NCBI GenBank assembly: GCA_043101635.1
Contig: JBICIE010000098.1
Coordinates: 1 to 33,836 of the forward strand
Direction of reading: 5' to 3'
Source: CAYMJK01 sp043101635
Lineage (GTDB): Bacteria > Planctomycetota > Phycisphaerae > Phycisphaerales > UBA1924
DNA: 33,836 nt
Shown here: positions 26,801-32,630 of the stretch, in pieces
How positions within the stretch are numbered: the stretch's first letter is position 1
How the letters are laid out: each line of letters starts with the position of its first letter
Position numbers and translations under genes: made by a program
The notes under the pieces: model-generated
Databases searched by the model: none
Told to the model about the DNA's origin: nothing
Seen by the model: the letters and a program-made list of their open reading frames with translations, nothing else

Positions 26801-28125
26801 TCGGTCGGCATCGCCGGATCGAAGCCCGGCGGGGTGGAGGCGTGATCGTCGATGCCCTGCTGGGTGTCGAAGGTGTGATGCGCCTCGATCCAGGCGGCAA
26901 ACAGGCCGCCGTTGCCGAGGTCGAACTCCTCGACGACGAACCAGTACTGCTCGCCGCCGACGAGCTGGATCTGCAGTTCGGCGCCGATGCGGTCGAAGCC
27001 GATCTGCTGGCCCTGGTCGTTGTACAGGCGGATGGCCGGATCGGCCAGCGGCGGGATCGGGATGCCTCGGACCGTGATGAAGTTCAGGCCCGTGCCCTGG
27101 GCCTGGAAGCCGAACAGGCGGCTGTCGTAGCCATTCGGGACCGCCTCGGTGGTGACGGCCCGGCGGGTCACGGGGTCGACCTCGATCGGGATGGCCCGGG
27201 TGTCGGCCTTCAGCCCGTAGGAGCCGGTCGACTCGATCGAGCCATCGAACTCGTCGCCGCGGATGCGCACGTAGAACACCGAATCCGGGCCGGAGCGCAC
27301 CGCGAGGAACGCGGCGTTGAGACGGCCGGCCTCGCTGTCGCCTCGGACGAACCGGCCCTCGGCGTCGTACACATCCAGGCGCGGATCGAACACCGAGAGG
27401 GCGTTGGTGGCGTAGAGCGTCGCCAGCGAGTCGAAGTCCTGGGCCGAGGGGATGACGAGCTTGTACACCTCATCGGCGCCGACGGTCGTGATCTCGTCGT
27501 CGGTCTCGCCGAAACCGAAGCGAGGCTCGCCGGGCGGGGGCGTCGGATTGGTCTGAACGTCAAACGTCTGGCTGAGCGTGTTGACGCGGATGATGTAGTC
27601 GCCGGTGGCGCCGGCGCCCATCATCTGGTCGCTGAGCACGCGGACGAAGTAGGTTTCGCCCGCCTGGGCGATGAAGCCCGTCCAACCGTCGTCGAACGTG
27701 CCGCCGGTGAGCCTGCCTTGGCTCGATCCGGATGAGATCAGATCACCGGCGAGGTTGTACACCTCGACGCGCGAGTCGAAGTCGCTCGGCATCGCCGTAT
27801 TGACGGTGTCCGCCCAGATGCGGACGAAGTCGTCGGCCGGCGCGACGAAGCGGAACAGATCGTCGAACAGATCGGGCGTCGTGTCCTCGATGGTCCCGGT
27901 GTCGGAGCCGTCCCCGTTCATGTCGAGGACGATCTCGGTACCGCTGGTCGGGCTCAGCGGGAGCATGAAGCTCGGATGGTCTCCGCCGAGCAGGACGCGG
28001 TTCTCCAGGCTCTCGAAGTGCTCGACCGCCCGGGAAGCGCCGGGACGAGCAAAGCCGGCCGAGCGCATCAGTCGGCGGACGCGGCTCGGGGGGAGGTCGG
28101 CGGCGCGGGTATTGAGTCGGCTCAT
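20851..28125 (-). CDS. Giant extracellular LEPR-XLL-type protein with propeller and PPC-like repeats
   Basis: A protein of 2,424 residues. The start at 28125 was chosen for GGAG 6 bases upstream; ATG 28137 adds four residues. A basic leader ends in HFESLENRVLLGGDH (37-50), a variant of the planctomycete LEPR-XLL export/sorting motif (LExRxLL). Next come calx/PPC-like beta domains, then about 500 residues with six GG(E/D/S)F units (LIVGGEFTNVGNRVARW, LILGGDFTTVGGQGRSRI, LYAGGDFTTADGD and others), as in delta-60-type propellers. Then at least five tandem domains begin DDHP/DDHA and contain D(S/T)DLF.F (DDHPDENEFAFATPV, DDHPNEGEFSIASEI, DDHANEGQFFAATVI), like pre-peptidase C-terminal (PPC) domains. 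The last ~430 residues are a different beta-rich module (YFPEGFAGDDIREYISFANP) ending GLLNPLSRIG. There are almost no Cys or Lys; it is acidic, as expected for a secreted Ca-binding surface protein. Probably adhesive or structural; no enzyme motif seen. Confidence 0.85.
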   Translation of the reverse strand: MSRLNTRAADLPPSRVRRLMRSAGFARPGASRAVEHFESLENRVLLGGDHPSFMLPLSPTSGTEIVLDMNGDGSDTGTIEDTTPDLFDDLFRFVAPADDFVRIWADTVNTAMPSDFDSRVEVYNLAGDLISSGSSQGRLTGGTFDDGWTGFIAQAGETYFVRVLSDQMMGAGATGDYIIRVNTLSQTFDVQTNPTPPPGEPRFGFGETDDEITTVGADEVYKLVIPSAQDFDSLATLYATNALSVFDPRLDVYDAEGRFVRGDSEAGRLNAAFLAVRSGPDSVFYVRIRGDEFDGSIESTGSYGLKADTRAIPIEVDPVTRRAVTTEAVPNGYDSRLFGFQAQGTGLNFITVRGIPIPPLADPAIRLYNDQGQQIGFDRIGAELQIQLVGGEQYWFVVEEFDLGNGGLFAAWIEAHHTFDTQQGIDDHASTPPGFDPAMPTDEDRRIFESATPIIWGPPDLTKVREPAAGGSIFPFQDINPIGDRSYVVTGTATGRIHQGPDTDLFQFVPPVDMLGGYGGDNDDAGDALFIGTAGAVKLKATDGPPDYNPVQENFLGIWDAFAYWEVQAGVSATVRAMTQFDYGGTRPALVIGGEFTSANYDPTPFIAAYWFNEITGLFEFADLGGGTNGFVHALHTFAFEEEDFTSLIVGGEFTNVGNRVARWVVDIPALGPGAGHWEPLGGGASDTVYAITDFDSPDPEEGDAIPRRLVIGGEFGLRWYNLPEMTPAAGGAWENVYTGIGGGPVTVNGPVYALIEFTPPPVMGEEQPPQLILGGDFTTVGGQGRSRIAGLTLDPAMMGTVDNVNLGGGTNNTVYALTLWDRDGEDNDVFLPELIAGGSFTNRGGRVASWDGAAWSPLGLPPFGETPGFDNTVRALVSFTDTEYGQGLFSGDPEEPSPVLYAGGDFTTADGDQALRLARLEFNALAGDWEWLAMGDGATDTVYALENFNDEIPGAWDRKDRTATRMNMVISPVDGGFENTFIRVYDSNLALIYENDTIAPPFPDPSGMIDPSGSPGDLGEIAGIPVWGGEVYYLEISSVGGGGTGRYSVTIRADAYPPDTTGGRARDDVISSYVEPVGEHGLPDAVFAEANPINLADMSSGDGRNFLPLPNAAFNTRSFEFTPSGFQVTQWSELGNIHSIEDVDVYRFRAPADGTIEIRTVTHQIADEFYEEIANLKDGSVDSQTLEKTYNSPLDSKIRVFNNDFVELAVNDDNQAFAGELIQQVMGSFGVADTVRTFRAHDARVVVPIVSGDTYFIVVESGQYASFVTDPSEVDWRRAAGSYELLLNAVPQLDFEDDHPDFTAPAVTTLSSGTVIPLDAGTGVGSITGEIRPKLTDPFDDDQFVVQAVQDGAMTITVSPTIGSGVIPSVTIFDGQGEFVGASTAPGGGVARVQFAAGRGDLFYVVVSASQSTQGEYRVRVDADPFVDDHATHRFDLATELEIRDFLGTAEANGSLEAEGDIDLFKFETPDFDRGRITVESLTTGFNAAVKVFEVSVDPSGNPVLLRIAENADAPTATAAFSLTAPDRTSLATGATYNTYYVMVSGADPTADAGDYRITLQVTPTDDHPDENEFAFATPVTSDTITGVGADSGILEIDEDSDLFGFRASAGGQATVTVTATDDLRPTLLILDQSFNPVEHLLLGTTTPIEGPDALGSSATYVFRVVRGQQYYMLVNGVLGGMATTGTGPYTLDIVAPIVDDHPNEGEFSIASEIVLSQITGDGGVSALISPTLDTDLFFFRTLAKSTPAEPGPHNILLDARAGGFDPILRIFNAGRAEIANIVDNGPGDTDPRVGVVGFTVQSVARNELFYILADADDGATTTTGSYQLTIDGPEPGLPDPNPDDDHANEGQFFAATVIDLDPRTGSGFDTGIIEISGDTDLFRFDSLTGGAAFVQVVTPTGTLLDTRLTVFERRGSEYVVIDADTVGIPGANSYSEFQTLAPGAEYYLLVEDVSDGRGSYTVEIATEPETFFLYFPEGFAGDDIREYISFANPSATDSVTYDVILYYENPDLAPARLVSGGTLAPGARGGLTVSDAGRVFNPMVQLNEPYSIVIESDGVLGATFAHYDFGAAIGESFTGRTSDIWTFARVERNPGGVEDFLVYYNPNAHDVTVTLTAYSGEGAPITIEQTVGANRRGGWSVDDLAQLPLGVFSVRLTSAPASTIEPGDSHIGIVAALSHFDIVGGSAFAVLGDALGGSTLSVIPRVERGDGVETQITIFNPGSTTTAVTIIGSYTQAAFEDVQQNVTVAARSFVTLTGADLGLIRNQPLGLRFDSVRPITVTAVQTEKGDAAAIQAVAEGATTWFFGDAFINNTLAGDQYFETISFYNPASASLAVDIKLYFNDGSILTDTITVGPDGFAEFRLHEFEGLLSRDQMLNFFGLELKANSPFIVQMDHYDLFLDGGWGAAGAPLGLLNPLSRIG

Positions 28126-28146
28126 CTCGGGCTCCATGTCTGGTCC

Positions 28147-28163
28147 GCCCCCCGGCGGGGGGC
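28147..28163 (-). promoter_or_regulatory. Start-proximal GC hairpin
   Basis: A perfect 7-bp stem GCCCCCC / GGGGGGC with a three-base loop, 9 bases before the alternative start 28137 and 21 bases before 28125. It could block ribosome access to the first ATG and favour the second. It has the same three-base-loop design as the repeats at 2.7-9.1 kb. Confidence 0.45.
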
Positions 28164-28345
28164 AGCGCCTGTGCGTGGCTCTCATTGTTGCCGCGTGGCG
28201 CGTGGCCATGTGCGGCTGCCTGGCTCTCCGCGGGTGGGGCCGAGGGCGGCGAGGCCGGACCGTTGCGGCTCCGGCTTGGGCCGGGTCGGCCCTGCCTGGC
28301 CGCCGCAGGGGGTGCGGCGGCCCTGCCCTTGGTGCGGCTCTCCCT

Positions 28346-28378
28346 TGGCAATGTACCCGCCCTAGCGGATCATTGCCA
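28346..28378. promoter_or_regulatory. Inverted repeat TGGCAATG-N17-CATTGCCA
   Basis: Perfect 8-bp arms with a 17-base spacer, about 100-130 bases downstream of the predicted promoter. It is less GC-rich than its surroundings, which fits a protein-binding operator; an RNA stem is also possible. Confidence 0.4.
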
Positions 28379-28479
28379 GCCCGCTGTCGGGCAGGCCCCG
28401 GGGCCGGCACGAAAGGCCGTTCCCGAGGGGGCGGTCGAAGGTGGGCTGGCGACCGCCCAGAGCCATCAGTCCGTTCGCC

Positions 28480-28508
28480 AGTATACCGGACGGTGTTCCC
28501 CGGTGCAA
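28480..28508 (-). promoter_or_regulatory. Sigma70-type promoter for the giant gene
   Basis: On the minus strand, TTGCAC (28503-28508) and TATACT (28480-28485) are separated by exactly 17 bases, close to the TTGACA-N17-TATAAT consensus, in otherwise very GC-rich DNA. It sits just past the racemase-like gene and points toward the giant gene. Transcription would start near 28473. Confidence 0.65.
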
Positions 28509-28516
28509 TAGGGCGC

Positions 28517-28541
28517 CTGCCCTTCGGGGGACAGCTTTTTT
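28517..28541 (+). terminator. Possible terminator on the plus strand
   Basis: CTGCCC and GGGGACAG can pair imperfectly around a TTCG turn, followed after one C by six T (28536-28541). No plus-strand gene leads into it for 7.7 kb, so it may only limit antisense transcripts. Confidence 0.3.
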
Positions 28542-28547
28542 GTCAGT

Positions 28548-29234
28548 TCAGGAGAAAGCTCGGCGCAGGGCGCCCTCCACCAGGGTCTCCGCCGCGTCGT
28601 AAAGGGGCATCCCGTGGTCATCCTGGAAGAGCAGCGGCGCCTCGCTGGCCGCCAGGATCAGCGCCTCGCACCCCCGATCCTGCAGGCTCCGGACGATCTC
28701 GGCGGCACGCGACCGCGACGCGGCGCGGATCTGTCCGTAGATCAGTTCGGTGAAGATGATCCGGTCCAGGTCCTCGATCTCCTCCGGCAACGGGGCCAGC
28801 GTCTGCACCCCCTTGAGGCCCAGATGCGTCTGGTAGGCCGAGCCGGTCATGACGATCCGAGTCCCGACCAGGCCGACGATCTTCCGCCCGTCGCCGGCGA
28901 CACGCTCGGCCACCAGGTCGGTCATGGCCAGCCACGGGATCTTGCTCCCGCTCTCGGCCAGGTGGATGCCGTGCTGGACCGCGTTGTCCGGCGTGAAGCA
29001 GAATTCGGCGCCGGCGTCGGCGAGGATGTTCGCCGAGCGACGGAGCAGGTCGCCGACACCGTGCCAGTCCTCCCGTCGCACGGCCTCGATGTACAGCGCC
29101 AGCGGCTCGTTGTGGAGCGTGACCCTGGGGTGATCGATGTCGTGCGCCAGCGCTGCGGCGCGGCGGTAGAGCAGGCGGTGGGCGAGGGCCGCGCCCTCCG
29201 GGCTCACCCCGACGATGCCGATGTGTGGCGCCAA
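28548..29234 (-). CDS. Asp/Glu racemase-family protein lacking both catalytic cysteines
   Basis: A TTG start at 29234 with GGAGG 10 bases upstream gives 228 residues, normal for aspartate racemases. The fold motifs are present: HIGIVGVSPEGAALAHRLL at the N-terminus, GRKIVGLVGTRIVMTGSAYQ (family kvGLLaT..T..sg.Y) and the closing GMPLYDAAETLVEGAL. The two catalytic loops are changed. Where CNTxH is expected it reads TPDNAVQH (Cys to Asp), and where GCTE is expected it reads LAASEAPLL (Cys to Ala). The two-thiol mechanism is therefore impossible; it may use an acid/base pair on another substrate or only bind a ligand. It is divergent from the HscB-like gene and followed by the giant gene's promoter. 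Confidence 0.82.
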   Translation of the reverse strand: MAPHIGIVGVSPEGAALAHRLLYRRAAALAHDIDHPRVTLHNEPLALYIEAVRREDWHGVGDLLRRSANILADAGAEFCFTPDNAVQHGIHLAESGSKIPWLAMTDLVAERVAGDGRKIVGLVGTRIVMTGSAYQTHLGLKGVQTLAPLPEEIEDLDRIIFTELIYGQIRAASRSRAAEIVRSLQDRGCEALILAASEAPLLFQDDHGMPLYDAAETLVEGALRRAFS

Positions 29235-29328
29235 CCTGGCCGGCCCTCCGGGTCACTGTGACCACGATCATGGTCCGCGATCCGGAGCGGAATGTCAATT
29301 CGGGTAAGCCCGCCCCCTATCGTGACAT

Positions 29329-29847
29329 ATGGAGGACCCCTTCGCGACATTGGCCCTGCCGCGCCGGTTCGATCTGGCCGATGCCCAGATCGAGTCGGCC
29401 TACCTGCGCGCTGTGGGCGGGGCCCACCCCGATGCGCCCGGCGGCGGCGCCGACGCCAGCGCCATCAACGCCGCCCGGGTCGCCCTGCGGGATCCGGAGG
29501 CGAGGGCCGACGCCCTCCTGCTGCTCCTGGGCGGCCCGTCCCGGGCCGAAGAGCGCACGCTGCCCGACGGGCTGCTGATGGAGATGATGGAGACCCGCCA
29601 GCGGATCGAGCGGGAGATCGCCCAGCAGGGCGCCCCGGCCCGCGCCCGGTGGGAGGCGTGGGCCGAGCAGCGCCGCCTGGAGCGGCTCGGGATCATCGGC
29701 GGCCAGTTCGGCGCCCTCGGCGATCCGCCTGACCCGGCGCAGCTGCGCGACATTCGAGTGCAGCTCAACGCCCTTCGCTATGTCGAGCGGCTGATCGAGC
29801 AGCTCGATCCCGAGTACGATCCCGCGTCCGCCGACTTCGATCGCTGA
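29329..29847 (+). CDS. HscB-like J-domain co-chaperone
   Basis: A 172-residue protein, the usual HscB length. HscB delivers the Fe-S scaffold IscU to the Hsp70 HscA and stimulates its ATPase. The N-terminal J-domain has PFATLALPRRFDLADAQIES, then the essential HPD (33-35), then ASAINAARVALRDPEARADA (family aa.iNxAyxxLkdplxRa). The C-terminal three-helix domain follows with LLMEMMETRQRIEREIAQ (family FLMEQMELREELE) and RYVERLIEQLD. No iscU or hscA is nearby, so the partner Hsp70 must be encoded elsewhere. The start ATG has no ribosome site and may be leaderless or weakly translated. First gene of a plus-strand run. Confidence 0.8.
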   Translation: MEDPFATLALPRRFDLADAQIESAYLRAVGGAHPDAPGGGADASAINAARVALRDPEARADALLLLLGGPSRAEERTLPDGLLMEMMETRQRIEREIAQQGAPARARWEAWAEQRRLERLGIIGGQFGALGDPPDPAQLRDIRVQLNALRYVERLIEQLDPEYDPASADFDR

Positions 29848-29878
29848 AGGAGATCCGGGCGTTCGACGCCCAAGCGCC

Positions 29879-31147
29879 GTGGCTGATCTGGGCGTCACCG
29901 ATACCGTGCTGGCAGCGCTGCTGCCGGTGCTGCTGGCCGTATCCGGGATGATCTCGGGCGCCGAAACCGCCCTGTTCAGCCTGACACACGCCGAGCGGCT
30001 CCGGCTGGGCGCCACCCATCCGCGCGCAGCCCGCGCGGTGCGCCGGTTGTTCTCGCAGCCGCGCCGGCTGCTGATCGGCATCCTGCTGATCAACAACGCC
30101 GTCAATGTGGTCTACTTCGTCATCTCCCAGGCCCTGCTGTGGCGCATCGAGAGCGGGGCGCTGCGGGCGGCGCTGGGCCTGGCGGCGCTGCTGACGGTGA
30201 TCGTGGTCGGCGAGGTGCTGGCCAAGCTGCTTGCCAGCGCCGCCCGGGAGCGGTACGCCGCCGTGATCGCCCAGCCGCTGGCGGTCGTCATGGCGGCCCT
30301 CGGGCCCGCCCTGTCGGGGCTGGACCGGTGGATCGTGGCCCCGCTGGTGCGCCTGCTGCGTCCGCGAAGTCTCGGTCCGGCGCTGGCCGCCGAGGAGATG
30401 GTCGCGCTGCTGGAAGTCTCCGGCGCCGAGGGCGACCTCGATGACGCCGAACAGTCACTGCTCAGCGCGGTGCTGAATCTGGGAGAGATCCGCGTGCGCG
30501 ACGTGATGCGCCCTCGCGTCGACCTGGATTGGATCGACGCCGACGCCACGCCCGGGCAGGCCCGCGAGGTCGCGGCCCGGAGCCGGGCCCGCTGGCTGGT
30601 GGTCGCTGCGCGGACCCTGGATGATCCGCAGCGCCGGTTGCTGGATGTCGAGGCCTGGCTGCTGGCCGGCGCCGGCGCGATCAGGCCCGTCGAGCCGGAC
30701 TACATCCCCGAGAACGCCCGCCTGGACCAACTGCTCGAGGAGCTGCGCCGGGTCGGCAGCCCGGTGGCCCTGGCGGTTGATGAGCAGGGCCAGCTCAGCG
30801 GCCTTATTCACCGCGAGGACGCCATTGCCCGGCTGCTGGAAGTTTCCGTGGCCGATGGGGCGCCGGGCAGCGAGGTGGTGCGCATGGTCGGCCTGAACCG
30901 CTGGAGCGTCGCCGGCCGGCTTTCGATCCGCGAGTGGGCCGAGCACTTCTCGGATATGGCGCCGCAGGTGGGGCCCAGCGGACGGCGCGTGACGACGATC
31001 GCCGGGCTCGTGATGGGGGCGCTCGGTCGCATCCCCAGAGTCGGCGACAGCGTCCGGATCGGTCCGGTGCTGTTCACCGTTGAGTCGATGCGCGGACGCG
31101 TGGTGGATCGTGTCGTCGTCGATGTTGGGCCGGAGGCGACCCCGTGA
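29879..31147 (+). CDS. CNNM/CorC-HlyC family membrane protein with CBS pair
   Basis: A 422-residue protein; GTG start at 29879 (no ATG suits, and the first hydrophobic helix needs this start). Domains in order: a CNNM membrane domain (~1-170) with GMISGAETALFSLTHAERLR, LLIGILLINNAVNVVYFVIS and VVGEVLAKLLA; then the EEMVALLEVSGAEGDLDDAE linker; a CBS pair (~200-315) with IRVRDVMRPRVDLDWID and LDQLLEELRRVGSPVALAVD; and a C-terminal CorC_HlyC domain (~335-420) with IREWAEHFSDMAPQ, TIAGLVMGALGRIPRVGDSV and VESMRGRVVDRVVV. Relatives take part in Mg2+/Co2+ efflux or resistance. Its stop overlaps the start of the next, paralogous gene by 4 bp. Confidence 0.92.
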   Translation: MADLGVTDTVLAALLPVLLAVSGMISGAETALFSLTHAERLRLGATHPRAARAVRRLFSQPRRLLIGILLINNAVNVVYFVISQALLWRIESGALRAALGLAALLTVIVVGEVLAKLLASAARERYAAVIAQPLAVVMAALGPALSGLDRWIVAPLVRLLRPRSLGPALAAEEMVALLEVSGAEGDLDDAEQSLLSAVLNLGEIRVRDVMRPRVDLDWIDADATPGQAREVAARSRARWLVVAARTLDDPQRRLLDVEAWLLAGAGAIRPVEPDYIPENARLDQLLEELRRVGSPVALAVDEQGQLSGLIHREDAIARLLEVSVADGAPGSEVVRMVGLNRWSVAGRLSIREWAEHFSDMAPQVGPSGRRVTTIAGLVMGALGRIPRVGDSVRIGPVLFTVESMRGRVVDRVVVDVGPEATP

Positions 31148-32112
31148 CCGGCGAGATGATCATGTGGATCCTGATCAGCCTGTTCGGCGTCGCCGGCTCG
31201 GCGCTGTGCAGCGGCATGGAGATTGGCTACTACGCCCTGAACCGCCTGCGCGTGCGCGTCAGCAGCGCCCGGGGCGAGCCGGCGGGTCGCATCCTCGATC
31301 GGCTGGTACATCAGCCCGACCACGTGCTCACCGGGCTGCTGGTCGGCAACAACGTGTTCAACTACTTCGGGACGCTGGGCGTCACGGCGCTGCTGGTCGG
31401 CGCGGGTCTGGGGGACGCCACCGTCGTCGTCATCTCGGCGATCATCGTCACGCCGTGCCTGCTCATCTTCGCCGAAGCGCTGCCCAAGGACGTCTTTCGC
31501 GTCGAGGCCGACGTGCTGATGCCCCGTCTGGCGCGGCCGCTGCGACTGGGGCTGCTGGCGCTGTCGGCGACGGGACTTCCAGCCCTGCTGACGCTGATCG
31601 CGTCGGGCGTGGCCCGCCTGCTGGGCGTGGCCCGGCGCAGCGCATCGCGCGACGCCCGGGCCCGCATCGCCGGGCTGTTGAAGGAGGGAGCGTCTCACGG
31701 CCTGCTCTCAGAGTCGCAGATCACGCTCGTCGACCGCGCGCTCATCTTCCGGCGGGCCACCGTCGCCGAAGAAATGACGCCATGGTCGGCCGCGCATCCG
31801 CTGGCGGCGGGCGCCGCGGCCCAGGCCGCCGCGCGGCGCGCCTCGAGCGACTGGGCCCCGGTGGTCGATCAGGCCCAGCATCCCATCGGCGTGGTGCGCC
31901 GGCTCGACCTGCTGCTGGGGTCCGGCAGCGTCGCCGAGCACGCGCGCCCGCTGATCGCCGTCGAGCCGGACATGCCTCTGTACGAGGCGGCGACCCGGCT
32001 GTGGGGCGCCGGCGTTGGCCTGGGGGTGGTCATGCGGGGCCGCCGGCCCGTCGGCGTCGTCACGCTGGCGGATCTGGCCGAGCCGCTGACCGGCGATCTC
32101 GCCACCTGGTGA
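31144..32112 (+). CDS. CNNM-domain protein with CBS pair, no CorC domain
   Basis: The GTG at 31144 overlaps the previous stop (GTGA), so it is translationally coupled. The product has 322 residues. The CNNM domain is at ~1-170: FGVAGSALCSGMEIGYYALN (family SGxExAxxS), HVLTGLLVGNNVFNYFGTLG and LIFAEALPKDVFRVEA (family GE..PK). A linker (ARIAGLLKEGASHGLLSESQ) and a divergent CBS pair follow (VAEEMTPWSAAHPL, DWAPVVDQAQHPIGVV, PLYEAATRLWGAGVGLGVVM, RRPVGVVTLADL). Unlike its neighbour it stops after the CBS pair. CNNM-type transporters work as dimers, so this protein and the previous one may form a heterodimer; that is inference from the coupling. Confidence 0.88.
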   Translation: MTGEMIMWILISLFGVAGSALCSGMEIGYYALNRLRVRVSSARGEPAGRILDRLVHQPDHVLTGLLVGNNVFNYFGTLGVTALLVGAGLGDATVVVISAIIVTPCLLIFAEALPKDVFRVEADVLMPRLARPLRLGLLALSATGLPALLTLIASGVARLLGVARRSASRDARARIAGLLKEGASHGLLSESQITLVDRALIFRRATVAEEMTPWSAAHPLAAGAAAQAAARRASSDWAPVVDQAQHPIGVVRRLDLLLGSGSVAEHARPLIAVEPDMPLYEAATRLWGAGVGLGVVMRGRRPVGVVTLADLAEPLTGDLATW

Positions 32113-32161
32113 AATACTCATCGGCCCGGCGCGATTGACCGATGGGTCAGGTCCAAGCCCG

Positions 32162-32611
32162 ATGCGCTCCCGCACGCTCCAGTCCGTCGTCTTCTTTGCC
32201 GCGCTGATCGCCCTCCTGGTCCTGGTGCGCAGTTGGGGCGGCGGCGCCGCGCCGCGCCCGGCCCGGTTCGAGGCCGGGCTGACACTGGCCAGCGCCGAGT
32301 CGGTCGCGGCCGAGCGCGGCGGGGTCGTGATGGTGGTCGCGACCGCCGACTGGTGCGGGCCGTGCCAGTCGCTGAAGCGCGGGGCGCTTGCCGATGAGGG
32401 CGTCGCCGGCTGGGTCCGCCAGCACGCGGCGCCGGTGTATCTCGATCTCACCGCGCCGGGCCCCGAGGAGCGGGCCGCCGCCGGGCGGCTCGGCATCGGG
32501 CCCATACCCGCGGTCATCCTGCTCCGCGACGGGCAGGAGATCGCCCGCACCGTCGGCGCCACGCCCCCGCAGCGGCTGCTGCGCTGGCTCGAGGCCGCGG
32601 CCGGGTCCTAG
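32162..32611 (+). CDS. Membrane-anchored thioredoxin-like protein
   Basis: ATG 32162 was chosen because it directly precedes the membrane anchor (TLQSVVFFAALIALLVLV); a TTG at 32135 in the same frame would add nine polar residues. The 149-residue product has a thioredoxin fold facing the periplasm, with VVATADWCGPCQSLKRG (WCGPC at 64-68), a cis-proline in IGPIPAVILLRDGQE and a terminal ATPPQRLLRWLEAA. It resembles the C-terminal domain of DsbD and could reduce envelope proteins. It might work with the DsbD-alpha-like protein at 19348-20250, which lacks such a domain, but the two are 12 kb apart. It is followed by pyrD after 19 bp. Confidence 0.88.
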   Translation: MRSRTLQSVVFFAALIALLVLVRSWGGGAAPRPARFEAGLTLASAESVAAERGGVVMVVATADWCGPCQSLKRGALADEGVAGWVRQHAAPVYLDLTAPGPEERAAAGRLGIGPIPAVILLRDGQEIARTVGATPPQRLLRWLEAAAGS

Positions 32612-32630
32612 CGGGCATATAACCCTGCCG

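Larger units (their letters stand above)
28126..28473 (-). promoter_or_regulatory. Long hairpin-rich 5' leader of the giant gene
   Basis: The noncoding stretch between the predicted start of transcription (about 28473) and the chosen start codon. Four inverted repeats lie in it: 28429-28458 (9-bp arms GGGCGGTCG / CGACCGCCC, 12-base loop), 28346-28378 (TGGCAATG / CATTGCCA, 17-base spacer), 28298-28322 (10-bp arms GGCCGCCGCA / TGCGGCGGCC, 5-base loop) and 28147-28163 (GCCCCCC / GGGGGGC, 3-base loop), the last ending 9 bases before ATG 28137. The open frame through here (to 28410) is Arg/Pro/Ala-rich and does not look coding. It matches no riboswitch I know. Confidence 0.5.

Noticed and set aside
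21583..27735. Open frame of 2,050 codons antisense to the giant gene
   Set aside because: The minus strand encodes clear repeated domains; the plus-strand product is low complexity (Val/Asp/Gly/Arg), an antisense shadow.
28126..28410. N-terminal extension of the giant protein to 28410
   Set aside because: The added 95 residues are Arg/Pro/Gly-rich without a signal or motif; the ribosome site and the LEPR-XLL spacing favour 28125.
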